Source: Ctenosaura bakeri (Eukaryota; Chordata; Lepidosauria; Squamata; Iguanidae). Taken from it: DNA of 64,000 nucleotides. Shown piece by piece: positions 29,201 to 40,740 of the stretch. The DNA is taken from contig CAOLHI010000489.1 of the NCBI GenBank assembly GCA_948474755.1, forward strand, positions 496,001 through 560,000. Reading direction: 5' to 3'. Position numbers and translations under genes: made by a program. Below the pieces are notes generated by a model. The model was not told where the DNA came from, did not search any database, and saw only the letters and a list, made by a program, of their open reading frames with translations. How positions within the stretch are numbered: position 1 is the stretch's first letter; every line of letters starts with the position of its first letter.

Positions 29201-30490
29201 GGCTGTGTGATCTCTGCTCTGCCATATTTTTCTTTCCCTTGATGAACATCCTCTAAGGACCCAAGGAAGTCATTGAAGCATGTTGTTCCTTTCTTGCAAC
29301 AGCATTTGCTCCTTGTAGGTGGGCTATGCTCCTAATACCAGAAATGTGATCTTTCCCTGAAAATTAAGCGGTTCGCTTTTTTCCTCCAACCATATGTAAA
29401 CTGCCTGTCAGTTTCAGCATGTGCTTATTTACAGTCCATAGGACAGAGCTTTAAAAAGTTACTTTTTAAGTTACTCAGATTCTCCCCACCCAGCACGGTA
29501 ATTCTAGGTAGGGGAAACTGATTGCTTTGCTTGAACAGAGGATAGACCCAGATACAGAGCAGATGACTTCTGTGTCAGTGCCATCAACTTGGAATGCCAT
29601 GCAAACATGTAAATTATTCATGCAGTAGACATGGAAGCAGGGCAGTGTTCTCCCAATCTCATATTTTCTGGTTTTGATGGAGGGGAGAAAAAAAAAGATT
29701 CTTCAGCAAAGAACCCCATAGTTTAATATGCCCATGCCATTTTTAATTGAGGGCACCATCTGTGTGTTTTGGATTTGGAGGAAAATACACAACCTCAAAA
29801 AATGTGTGGATTTCCATTATGTCCCCCTGAGGAGTCTTTTGTGCTATCAGTCCTCAGCCAACTCATCCATGTATGGATATTTAGACACTACTAATAAATA
29901 GCAAAACCTTTGTCATAGATTTTACAGAGCAATTCTGCACTCAGATAGTTTCCTATAATGACAGAGTTTCCAAAGAATCCCAATGAAAAAAAGGGGGGTC
30001 TCCCCAATTTTGCCTCTCTGTCTCTCTCTCTCTTTCTCTTTCACTGATGCCAAGACTGGCTCTTCCAGATATGAGTTCTTGCAATGTCAATGTGATTCTT
30101 GCAACATAATTCCTTGGTTGTAATTACCTCATTGTCCACTCATTCTATTCTTTGGGGGGTTGTTTAGTGATTTCTTTGTTCTGCTCTACAACTCTTCCAA
30201 AAAAATTTTTTTAAAAAAAATTGGGTCATGATCTGCTGAGCTGATCCTATGGTTTGAAGAGCAAATCTTTGCCTCTTTTCTTTGCATTATCGTACTGTAA
30301 CTCTAAGGGGAAAAAGGAGAGAGAAGAGAACTTCTGTTTCAATATGTCTTGGAACTAAAAAGAAACCCACTTGAGGGGGGGAATAAGTTACTGCCGCTTG
30401 TGCCGGGAATTGCCAGGAAATAGTCGGGACAAGACAAATGGTGTTTGGAGATAGACAGCTAGATGATAGATAGCCAGATAGTTAACCAGA
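26248..30490 (+). other. Intron stretch with a possible LTR-like relic
   Basis: Mostly unique AT-rich intron. About 28505-28930 is more GC-rich and ends with ttaaataaagtggccgtttt, then ctcattatcccatgcttgg. This resembles the poly(A)-signal end of an LTR or another retroelement, but I could not define termini or a target duplication. A (GA)n tract is at 27083-27119. Confidence 0.5.
27083..27119 (+). repeat. (GA)n-rich microsatellite
   Basis: Interrupted gaga/ggga purine repeat. Confidence 0.9.
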
Positions 30491-30556
30491 TGTAGGTAGG
30501 TAGGTAGGTAGGTAGGTAGATAGATGATAGACAGACAGATAGATAGATAGACAGAT
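30491..30556 (+). repeat. (TAGG)n-(TAGA)n tetranucleotide microsatellite
   Basis: About seven taggs followed by tagatgatagacagacagat and tagatagatag. Confidence 0.9.
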
Positions 30557-30982
30557 ACTAAAACCCTTTCAGAATTACAGCAACAAATACTGCAATCTTC
30601 TGAAAGAACTATCTCAGTTTTAGTTTATGCAACAAGACAGCAATTATCACAGTCTATGCATTTTACAGAAAAAGAAATGAAACAGTCTTGAAAATTAACA
30701 AAATCTTCCATAGATTAACAATAATGGAAAAGTATTTCACTATCTTATGCCAAGGGGGGGTGGAATTGTGTTGTCCTATACCATGGAATAATGCTAAGAT
30801 GGGATGACTGTACAATTAAAAGCCTAATATAGGAATACTCCATGTCAGTTTCTCATGTAGGTCCATGTTTCATGTTCCATTCTATTTTTATCCTTCCAAA
30901 AGCACATACCACATAAAATATTATTTTTATTACATTTACCCATAATATATATATTTATATATGCATTTTCCCCCATATAGAG

Positions 30983-31175
30983 AGACAGTGTGGTGTCGTG
31001 ATTTGAGTGTAGGACTATGACCCTGGAGACTGGGGTTTGATTTCTCGCTTGGCCATGGAAACCCACTGGGTGACTTTGGGTGTGTCACACACTCTCAGCC
31101 CAAGACAACCCCATAATAGTTTTGCCTTAAGGTTGCCAGAAGCTGGAACAACTTAAAGGCATACAGCAGCAACAA
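30983..31175 (+). mobile_element. tRNA-derived SINE, full-length-like, sense
   Basis: The head is agtgtggtgtcgtgatttga, then ctggggtttgatttctc (B-box-like). The body is ccatggaaacccactgggtg, then cacactctcagccc. The tail is ggttgccagaagctggaaca, then acttaaaggcatacagcagc. This is the clearest copy for reading the family's structure. Confidence 0.85.
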
Positions 31176-31452
31176 TTTCCCCAAATACATGTGTGCATTT
31201 TCATGTACCTGCAGAAGTCTCCAAATTTTGCAGTTTAATTCTCAGCTTATAAAAGTATTCAGACTCTGTGCTTATGTTTGTAAATGTGTATCATGGAGAG
31301 GGGTACCTTTATAACTGAGAACTACACAATTTATTTTGGACGACTCTGCAGTCTAAAGGACAACTGCATTCTGATCCTGATATTAGTTTTGAAAGTATGG
31401 GTGACATCCATTCTCTTAAGAGTGCAGACCAAAAAAATTCTTCATCCTTTCT

Positions 31453-31540
31453 TTGTTGTTGCTGTATGCCTTCAAGTCATTTCTGACTTATGGCAACCCT
31501 AAGGCAAACCTATCACAGGTTTCCGAGGGGGGTTTCAGTT
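31453..31540 (-). mobile_element. tRNA-derived SINE tail fragment
   Basis: Only the 3' tail is present, in reverse: tttgttgttgctgtatgcct, then tgacttatggcaaccctaag and gcaaacctatcacagg. Similarity stops at about 31540, so this is a 5'-truncated or decayed copy. Confidence 0.75.
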
Positions 31541-34500
31541 CAATACCATGTGAAAATTAATGTTTGACCCTTATTCTGTACCTGAAGTCCTCTACATTTA
31601 AGGAAAAAAAGAGAAAACAAAAAGAAACTAAGGTTGTCCTTTTGCAATTCTCTGCTATAATTGACCGGGACTATTAAGGGTTAAGGCTGAACTATATCTG
31701 TATTCTTGTATCTATGCAGATAATACATCCAACAACATCCAAGCTCATTGTCTAATGGAAAAGAAAGACAAAGCACATGGTAGCTAGGATGTGATCAAGC
31801 AGCAAGTGTAATGAGGCAAGAAGCACATGTATTCTAGAGCAGATGTTTCTATGTATTATGACACAGAGTGGAAAAGACCAAAAAGAAATGGGGCAGCAGG
31901 AGCTAGAGTAAGCACATTGAGGCAGGTGACAATAGTAGATTTAGTGAGTCTGGGCTGCAATTGGTCTTAAAATGTGGTAATCAAATGAGGCAGGAACATT
32001 ACACTGGCCATGACTAAGTGATTCCTTTGTCTATAGACTGCACTTTTCCTCAGTCAGCATTACTTCCAACCACAGTTAAGATCTGAGTTTTCCTGGGTGA
32101 TAAAGTATAGAGTTTGTTGTAAAGAAAAAGTTCAAGTTGATTTACATATATTAAAAGGGCCTCTTAGGAAGAAGGTTAAATTTGTAAGCAATAAGATAAA
32201 GCAGTAGTGTAATAACAAAGAAGATACCCAATCTGTAGCTTTACCAGAGAAGGAAGTCAGATTTGTTTATTGCAGTATTGTTTTACTTGGAATTGTCTTA
32301 TGTTGCTGTTATATTGTCTGTTTTTTTTTCTTTTGTGGGCACCAGTTTTTTGTTTTATGCAATACCACTTGTCAATATTTGTTATTGCTATTTGTTTGCA
32401 CATATTTATATTTGTTTCTTTGTATGAACATGAACAAAGGAATCTTAATTAAAAATAATTAGCAAAAAACAAAAACAAAACCCAAAACAAAACCCTGAGT
32501 TTTCCTGTAAGCCTTGACTTCATACTGTATTTCATAGCATCCAACAGTTTTGCCCTTCTGCCTATGGAACTGCAATCACTGTCTATAGGGAAGGACTCTG
32601 AAAAGACAATGCCTCTTACAGACATATAAGCTAACCAAATATTTCTTGTAGAGACCATAAAAAAAATTGCTTATAAGGAAGGGTAATGTGCTACATACTT
32701 ATATCCAAGTTTAAGAACAACCTCAGTGTAATTTTTGCTGTCATAAGACTTGAAAGATAGCAAATAGTGTTTATTGTGTTAACCGTTGAGAAAAATCACT
32801 TCTTTGGCAAAAGAACATGGGATAATGAACACACTATAATAAAAAGAAAGACACCATAACATATCAGTCTTACTTTAAAGCATAAAACTTGAGTGTGTCA
32901 GGACCTAGCTTTCTTAGTGACTAAGCCTCATTTATGGGTCTAATGATCTGCAAAAGTTTGTAAGAATGGCTTGGTGATACAGATAAAAGAATCAGTGGCA
33001 ACCGAACGGTAATGGGGATGGGTGTCTGCAATTCCTCTTTGGTGTATATATATATATATGCCTTCTTATAAAATCTTAAAATAGCAGTTGCCTTTCATTA
33101 AATCTATAGTGTATTAAGGTTAGAAGGATCCTTTACTGACCCCATTTCTTTGGAGAAGAAAAACACATTTAATAGGCATTGGCTGTCTGTTGCCCTGAAA
33201 GACGCAGGACTGAAGAACTGCTGGATTTTGTAAAGGACAAGATTGATTACACACATCTTCTAATTCTTTTTCTATTTTTCCCCTTTCCACTGTTTTCATA
33301 GAAATAATGGGAAAGGGTATTCTTGGCCACACTGTCTTGAGATGAGGATGGCCTTAAGAGCAGACAATTTAGTATTGAATCTGATGAACTCTTTATTAAC
33401 CTTGTCTGGGTTCTGAATTTTTTCTCTCTCTTGTTATTTCCTCAATGTAAGGCTTATAGGGTTACTTTTCTCCCACACATTTCTCAAAGCTTTAAGTGCC
33501 ATTGAAGCAACAATGGTACTGGAGAGTTTCTTACTTGTTCTGTATCTATTGGTCTGGGTAGTTATTTTTCTCCCAAGATACCTGTGCTAGTGTTTGGGTG
33601 CACATAGGCACAAACAAACATAATAAAAAAAGCATTATATGGCACCAGCAGAAAATCTCAGGCTGGCAGAATATTATTAAGTGAAAACTCCTCTGTTACT
33701 TTGTAAGAATTGATAAGGCAGATCTCCAAACATTCTCTTGTCAGAGCAGCTTCAGGCAGACTGACCATTTTTAAGAGCAGAGAAAGTAGTGCTGTTTTTT
33801 GGGTCTAATGGAGTCGTGGCTTCTTCAGACTCCAACATATTGCTGTTTAGGGCAGGTAGTTGTAATGTTTTTATCTCTCTTTCTAGGAGTACTACAAGAC
33901 ATAGGATATCATATGGTGCAAGTTCAGTGCTGCATATGGTGTTAGATTCAGTACAAAACTCAGGATTCATCTGTGGCAGGGAATAAGTTTCCTGCACCCT
34001 TTTTTCAGGAACAGGAGTCTGCACTATATTGGCTCATCAAAGAAAAAAATCATAGCAGCTGATATTTCTCACACATCCTAGGTTGCCATTTCTTGTCTAT
34101 TTTTAACTTTTAATATTGTAGAAAAGACTCACAGTATCTCCATTTCATTAACATTTTTACCTGACAATTGACAACTGTGTGTGTGTGTGTGTTTGCATGT
34201 GTCTCAATGGTCTCAAAATACTTTTTCTCATCATACTTAAGCCATTTAAACATTTTGATGAAAAACAGATGTGGTAACTGACATCAGATTCACTGAAAAT
34301 AGGAAGAATCATGGCAACATGGCAAGAAACCATTAAACCTTTACGATTAAATGTATCACTCCCCAGATTTGCTCTCTGTGAAGCTGAAAATCTTGAAAGC
34401 ACTGATTTGTGGAAGTCTTGCTTGGAAGAGTTTAAATTTTATCTGTCTGGGGAAAAAAGTGGTCCCCACTTGACTATTCTTTCTGTAGCTACAACTGTAA

Positions 34501-34990
34501 TACGGGTTACGTTATCCTGCTTTGTAGAGGCTATCAATATTCCTTTCACTTTCTCTTTATCATCTGTCCTTCTGCCAACTAGTTCATTTCTTTCTTTTTA
34601 CATTTTTTCTCTCCTCTAAATCTACTAGGCTCAGACAACATTTTTGATAAATACCACAGGAGAATTGCTGTGTCTACATTCATACTCCTTTATGTTATAA
34701 TTTTCTGTGCCTTTCAGAGTCCATGTGCCTGGAACACACAACACAGTAAGGTGATACATAAACCTTTTCAAGTATCTTGATCTCTGCAGTGTCATGATGT
34801 GGCTGAACAGTGTAGCATCACTTTTCTCACTCTCTAGCCACAATCCCAGCTTTTGCTTTACAGAGTCCTTAAAGCCTGAGTAAATCCTTTTTCAAACATT
34901 TTTAAAAGATATTTGTAACATATATATGCTTCTGTGTTTCCTCTTATATCATTTGTGTTGTGTTTTCTAAGTCAGTGTTTTAATTTTCAT
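31541..34990 (+). other. Intron stretch without recognised elements
   Basis: AT-rich intron with a (TA)n run near 33048 and a (TG)n run near 34176. I see no SINE, LINE or exon. Confidence 0.6.
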
Positions 34991-34996
34991 TATCCT

Positions 34997-35400
34997 AGAG
35001 ATGAAATCCATGATCTTCCTGTTAAAGAGCAGAGAAGAGCCCCACAAGTGTTGAGAATGTGGGAAATGTTTCCACACCTTCTCTCAACCTCCACTAGTCA
35101 ATGCACACAGCAGCAAAGCCCTATAGGTATAATCAATGTGGAAAGACCTTTAGTCATAAACCTGTGCTTCTGAGGTATCATGAGCGGGCAGTCTTATAAG
35201 AGTACTGAGGTAAGAGCTTCAAGCCAGAGCTCTTATATACTTATTCACAAGAGCATACAAACAGAAGAGACCCAGATGACCATACTGTGGAAGCACAAGG
35301 AAACATTATTGATTCCATCCTGCTAACTCCACCATTGGGAATCCAAGTAGGAGAAAAGTTGTGCAAGTGAACTGAATTTGTATAAGGTTTCTAACGGAAC
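34997..35400 (+). pseudogene. Decayed C2H2 zinc-finger sequence
   Basis: At least four zinc-finger-like units are visible. At 35034-35075: EEPHKC, stop, ECGKCFH. At 35116-35187: KPYRYNQCGKTFSHKPVLLR, then YHER. At 35197-35260: a stop, EY, stop, GKSFKPELLYTYSQEH. At 35350-35391: GEKLCK, stop, TEFV, stop, GF, which aligns with the usual GEKPYKCxECGKxF linker and knuckle. Cysteine codons have become stop, Tyr or Phe codons, and the first unit lies in a different frame. Unit spacing is near multiples of the 84-nt finger period once indels are allowed. No intron or poly(A) tail is obvious. It could be a processed copy or the remnant of a finger exon. Confidence 0.65.
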
Positions 35401-35568
35401 TCTGCAGTGAATCTTTGAGAATCCCCAAATAAAGGCAAGCACAAAAATGTGAGGGTAAATGAAGTGATGGAAATTTTCATAGCTCAGTATTCACTGAATG
35501 TCCATTTTAAAGGAACACAGATAATCCCAAACCCTGTAAATGAAATGTGAAAGAAGAGGCCATTCATT

Positions 35569-35569
<1 letters not shown>

Positions 35570-35611
<42 letters not shown>

Positions 35612-35720
35612 GTGCCTTTAAGTCATTTCCAGCTTATGGCAACCCTAAGGCAAATCTATCACATGTTTTTCTTAGCCTGATTTGTTTGGAGGGGCTTTTC
35701 CTTCATCTTCCTCTGAAGAT
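35570..35720 (-). mobile_element. tRNA-derived SINE, tail-side part, with expanded (TTG)n
   Basis: A run of about fourteen ttg units leads into tgtgcctttaagtcatttcc, then agcttatggcaaccctaagg. The tRNA head is missing. The TTG expansion is the SINE's 3' tail microsatellite. Confidence 0.8.
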
Positions 35721-36170
35721 GACTTCTCAGATCATAGTTACTCTTTTAATCTTTCCCAGAGATTTAGTTTGTTCAAAGTCTCTTTGGATTATAAACAGAT
35801 TTGAGGAGACATGAAAAGGGAAAGAAGGAACTGTCTACATTTTTGGCCTCTCTCTAGAGATAACTGTATGGGGATGGCCATGATGAGCACTTTAACCTCA
35901 GATTTTACCCTTATACCACCACTGACTAAAGGAGAGGCAAATAAGAGATGCAGAGGATATAATGAAGTCTATAAAGCAGCTATGTAAGACAGTTCCAGAA
36001 ATTGGAAGTTACTTTTTTGAGCTACATACCAGGTGGCATACTTTGGTTGTTGTGATAATCCCTCCCACCTCCACACAGTCTCCAAAAGTTGCAGCCTAAA
36101 CATGGCTGCTTGCTTTTTCTTTTCCTGAACTGCTTCACTGGCCAAATTAGATGATGGAAGATTAGAGATA

Positions 36171-37042
36171 CAGTAGGCCCTCCACATTTGTGAGGGATAC
36201 GTGCAGAGAACCCCTGCAAAAATGAAATAATAGTGAATAACTTCTTCCCCAGAACGCCTCCTTCCCTGCAGTCTGCTGCAGGCCTCTGCCCATGTGCCCA
36301 TGCTGGCCATCACCAGCAGCTTGCAGGAATTGAGAGGAGAGAAAAAATCTTTCCTCCCTTTCACCCTCCCCCCCACACACACATTTAGGGAGATCGCACC
36401 GGAGCTGCAGACAGGAACGTGGCAAGCGGAAAGGAAAGATCTTTTCCTCACCACTTGCCATCTCAGGCAGTCGCTTGGGGAGCTGTGGGCGGGCATATAA
36501 CGAGGGAGAGGAAAAGATCTTTCCTCCCTGCTTGCCTTGCTTTCCTCTTTGCTTGCCATGTCCCTCCTCTGGTGCTTGGGTGATTGCTCAGAGAGCTGTG
36601 AGCGGGGACATGGTGAGACAGAAGAAGGATCTTTTCCTCTCCACTTGCCATGTCCCCCCCCACTGCTCGGGCAGTTGTTCGGGGAGCTGCGGGTGGGCAG
36701 ATGGTGAGCAGGAGGAAAATATATTTTCCTGCCACTCACCATCTTCCCCACTCCGTCACTGCTCAGGCAATCGCTTGGGGAGCTGTGGGTGGACAGATGG
36801 AAAATGGGAGGAAAGGATTTGTTCTCCCCTTCACCCTCCCACTCATCCCCCGCTGGGGCAATCACACTCGCAGTGGCTGGCAGAGATCACGAGGGGGAGG
36901 AAACAGTCTTTCCTCCCTTTCACTCTCCCATACTCTCCATACCCCCCCGTCAGGGAATGGGAGGGGGAGAATGGGGGGAGGCAAGGCACCACGAATAATC
37001 AAACCCGTAACAGTGAAACTCACAAATGTGGAGGGAGAACTG
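36171..37042. mobile_element. Tigger-like (Tc1/mariner) non-autonomous element with internal minisatellite
   Basis: The left terminus is cagtaggccctccacatttg, then tgagggatac. The right terminus is gaaactcacaaatgtgg, then agggagaactg. They match as inverted repeats over about 24 bp, with TA directly outside each end (36169-36170, 37043-37044). The interior is a degenerate tandem repeat rich in tttcctc and cttgggga. No transposase is visible. Long open frames on both strands (up to 298 codons) are products of the GC-rich repeat. Confidence 0.75.
36400..36830 (+). repeat. Minisatellite, about 90-113 bp unit, four to five copies
   Basis: The recurring block gggagctgtgggcggg (and variants) has its agctg at 36481, 36594, 36685 and 36781, giving spacings of 113, 91 and 96 bp. 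Each block is followed by a purine-rich gaggaaaagatc-like piece and a (c)cacttgccatgtccc-like piece. Confidence 0.75.
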
Positions 37043-38513
37043 TAGAAAGTGTAAAGAGCTTGGTGTGCCTGTGGGAAACTCTCCAAGCCTCCATAGGAAC
37101 TGCAGAGCAAAATCCTGAGCAAGAAAAGGAGAGTAAAATGTTTAGAAATGTACTGTAATGACATTTGCATTCTAGAGTTTTACTGTTACTCATTGGAATT
37201 AGGAATGGTTTTTTAAATCCATTCATGCAGTGGAAAGAATAGACCTCAAAAAATCGTAATAGGTTTTACTTACACCAGATATATTTTTTTTTAAAAAAAA
37301 AAAAAGTGAAACAACCAGTAGTGAACCAAGAGTGTGTGCTACAGGGAAAAGATCTGTGTAAACTACCTGGAATAGATCTTAGCACTGAATAAATCGTAAG
37401 TAAGGTTTGGTCCTCTGTATGCAACAAAAAATAGAGAAAGGTAGCACATAGGGAAAAGGTGGGGTAATAGGAACAGAAAATCCCCAGTCAAATAAACTGA
37501 CTAGTTCTTCACAACACCATATTTAATGCTCCAGTGGTGATACTGTCGTTATGGCCAAGAAGTTCATTCCACACTCCACTTCCAGTCAGTCATTTCTTTC
37601 TCCAGGAATAATAAGTGCTTACGCTGAAATTTGTCCCTTCTCTTCTTTACCTTTCAAGTCTCTTATTTTTTTGTATATAGCTCCACTGAACCATGGTTCC
37701 ATCTGTGTTACCCAAACGTTAAGGAAAGGAAAACATTATTCATAGCGCAGGCATTTCTCAGATGCCCCCCCAATCCAAATACCTGATCTATCATATAGTA
37801 ATTTAAAATGGGCCTGTCTCTGACTCTGAATAGATGACAAAGAATGGCTCACAATGCGATTGCATTTCACTGAGTCTTAGACTGACATGCTACCCTGGGC
37901 AGGTTAAAATATGTTGCTGTTTGACTTTCATTCCATCCTTACAAACTGTGCCTTAAATCACTGCCAACAACAGAGATGTTGCAAAGCAAACTGGACCCTA
38001 AGGATTATATCTTCATGGGCAGTAAATAGCTTTTAGATACCTATATATCATAACGGGCGAATGGAATGATGTGTCCGAGGTTCAGCTATAAATACATATA
38101 TTTCTGAGCAAATCCAGTGAAACATATGGGGAAAAATATAATTAGTACAGAGGCAGAAGGAGCTGTACTAGAGTTAATCAACAGGCTCAGTTTACCTGTC
38201 AGGTGATGTAGAAGATGTGCTGAACTGGTATCTGGATTTGGTAATAAACTGAAAGATGATCCATAAACCAAAGCTCAATCCAGACAAGAAGGAAGTATTG
38301 CTGATAAATGTTTCATTTTCCCATAGAGATAATGATGAATGTGTTTTGAGTGGGCCACAAAACCAAGAGGGTTGCTTACATTCACCTTGTCACCAAAGGC
38401 CCAAATGACATTAGTGACATGCAGTGGTTTTTGTTAGCTGGTTCTGGTAAGCCAGCTGCAGTCTCTTCTGTACAGAGCTTGGGTGGGTAACTCCAGAACA
38501 TTCCAGGGACTGA
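37043..38513 (+). other. Intron stretch without recognised elements
   Basis: AT-rich unique-looking sequence with no credible exon or element. Confidence 0.6.
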
Positions 38514-38707
38514 GACCATTTCTGCACTACACTGTTACAGTGCTATTATTCCACTTTCAACATCCTGTGGAGCTCTGGGGTTTGTAGTTTACTGAGGCCA
38601 AAGAGCTCTCTGACTGAGAATGCTAAAGATCTCACCCTAAACAGCAAAGCCCAGGATTCCATGGGATGTTGAAAGTAGAATAAGAGCACTATAACAGTAT
38701 AAGTGCC
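38514..38707. mobile_element. Harbinger-like palindromic element, family A, copy 3
   Basis: The left arm is gaccatttctgcactacact, with gctattattccactttcaac. The right arm is gggatgttgaaagtagaata, with agagcactataacagtata. TGA flanks both sides (38511-38513, 38708-38710). The right terminus has lost the cagaaatg segment. Confidence 0.8.
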
Positions 38708-39183
38708 TGATTTTCAGTCTCTAAGACTGTTCACAAGATGCACTTGGAAGGCTCAGGAAAAAAAAATAGTTAAACCTGAGTGGCTGGACATGCACTTCTG
38801 TTTCACTTTTTAAATAGGGGTGGGGAGAGTTGTGGGAACCAACCTGAAATGTCCATTCCTGGAAACCTCCAAGATAGTTGTTAAAGGACTTTAAAAAAAA
38901 AATCAGGGAAGGTGGGCAACCAGAGACTCTGAACTGGTAAATAGGCTGGAAAAACAGCTTGGAGGCAATGCTGTCTAAAGAAAGCCTAACTAAAGCTATC
39001 AACATACTGGTAGCCCCCTAAAGCTTACTATATACCTTTTAATTGTATCTGTGTGGGAGAGACAGTCCTAATTAATCCTTCTGTTGTCCCACTTCTCTAG
39101 CTGTTTTCAAAATATCCCAGTTTCTCTCTCTTCCTCCCACTTTCTGCTTTTGCCCTTAGCTTACTTCAGTTAGAGCAAACTGA

Positions 39184-39586
39184 GGCCATTTCCACACAAT
39201 GACGCTCTTCAGCATCATCTCGCTGCAGTCCCGACTCTGGAAGGGAGCACATCAGCAACGCTTCCCTCTTCACCCGCTCAGAAGAGAAGAGAATGCAATG
39301 GCGCCATGTCTTCCTTCTGCAGCACAGCTGGACTTTTTCCATTACTGTGCTACGTAAGGAAGCATCACTAATGCGCTTCCATAGCTTCCGCATGGCCAGA
39401 AGTGACGGGAGCGCTGCGCGATTGCAGACGCGAAATGGATTTTTTCCATTTTGCAAAAACAGTGCAAGTGCAATGTTCTGCAACAGGATGGCAGCGGGAC
39501 AGCGATGACATCATGTGGAAGTGTGACGTGCTGACCACTGCCATCCTATAGCAGAAATGAGACAGCGATGTCGTGCAGAAAGGGCC
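39184..39586. mobile_element. Harbinger-like element, interior family D
   Basis: Termini are ggccatttccacacaatgac and gtcgtgcagaaagggcc, flanked by TGA on both sides (39181-39183, 39587-39589). The 403-bp interior (cttccgcatggccagaagtg, gcgctgcgcgattgcagacg) is CpG-rich and unlike families A, B and C. It is the only copy in the window. Confidence 0.75.
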
Positions 39587-40126
39587 TGAGTTAGAAGTAC
39601 CAAGTAGTCTGAATTCAGTTAACTTAGGAGGAGAAGCGGATAGGACAGGATGAAGTATTGCTCATCCCAGCAGACTCAGGTAAAAGCCAACTGCTTCAGC
39701 TTCTCCTAGATTGCCTGCTTTTTCTCAGTTATAACTTTTGCCATCTTGATCACACTCTGACGTTGCTGCTGGAAACTGCATCCGACTTTTCATGTGCAAA
39801 ATGTTGGAGGGTGCACAAGTCTCAGACAGGGGGGCAGGCTGCCTCCAAAGACTGTTCACAACTTTCAACTGCTGCAAAATGCTTGACTAAAAGGCTTCTG
39901 TCAGGGACCAATTGGTGGGAATGTATATACAATTCTTCAAACAATCTCATTATTACTAGCCTGTTTTGGATAACATTCTAAAGAACTATGTTTGTCTTCG
40001 AAGAAGGGATGGGAAAGGATGGGAAATATGGAATTCATGCAGCCCTACAAAGCTATTTTGGGGGTTCCTATGAGTCTTGACAGTCCACAGACTGGAAGAC
40101 TTATCGTTTTGGCCCCATAATAGTCA

Positions 40127-40304
40127 ATTGTTGTTGCTATTTTTGTATGCCTTTGAGTTATTTCCAATGTATATGACCCTAAGACAAACTTATCATGGAG
40201 TTTTCTGGGACTGTGTGATGCACCCAAGATCACCCAATGGGTTTCCATGGCTGAGCAGGGAACTGAACCCCAGACTTCAAACCACCATTTCACACTGGCT
40301 GTCT
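40127..40304 (-). mobile_element. tRNA-derived SINE, reverse
   Basis: The left tail is attgttgttgctatttttgt, with atgcctttgagttatttcc. The right head, on the + strand, is ggaactgaaccccagacttc, then aaaccaccatttcacactgg. The body gatcacccaatgggtttcca matches the other copies. Confidence 0.8.
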
Positions 40305-40525
40305 AAAATGGCTAATTGTGCTCCTCAAATTCTCAGGGCTGTGTGTTCTATACGCTATCTTACCAGATTTTTCTGTGTTTTAAAGGCTTCTATAAGGGTT
40401 TTCTTTCCCCTCAAAAAAAACAAACAAACGGGAAGTGACCAGATGGAACAGTACAGTTCTTAATATGTTTTAACAGACAATGACATGGTTGATGTAAACT
40501 CAAAGGTTTTCACAGGCGGAATCCA

Positions 40526-40740
40526 TAGGTTGTTGTGGGTTTTCCAGGCTTTGACGCCGTGTTCTATTAGTATTTTCTCCTGACATTTCACCTGCATCTG
40601 TGGCTGGCATCTTCAGAGGGTCTTGTGGCCATTCCATGCCATCAGATCCTCTGAAGATTCCAGCCACAGATGTAGGCGAAACGTCAGGAGAAAATACTAA
40701 TAGAAGATGGCCTCAAAGCCCGGAAAACCCACAACAATCT
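40526..40740. mobile_element. 215-bp palindrome with hammerhead-like cores, Penelope-like?
   Basis: The left arm (40526-40624: gttgttgtgggttttccagg, tattttctcctgacatttca) is the reverse complement of the right arm (40640-40740: cgaaacgtcaggagaaaata, cggaaaacccacaacaatct), apart from point changes and a short loop. Each arm, read toward its outer end, carries CTGAAGA, a stem-loop-capable spacer, then GAAACGTC (GAAATGTC on the left arm) and AGGA. Assignment to Penelope-like retroelements is an inference from known hammerhead motifs in that group. Confidence 0.6.

Noticed and set aside
30983..31060. Functional tRNA gene
   Set aside because: A and B boxes are present, but the cloverleaf is not preserved and the sequence continues into a SINE body and tail.
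36171..36260. Protein-coding exon start near the Tigger-like terminus
   Set aside because: Explained fully by the inverted terminal repeat and TA duplication.
35969..37158. 298-codon minus-strand and 227-codon plus-strand open frames
   Set aside because: Produced by the GC-rich minisatellite of the Tigger-like element. The repetitive residues have no domain and both strands are open.
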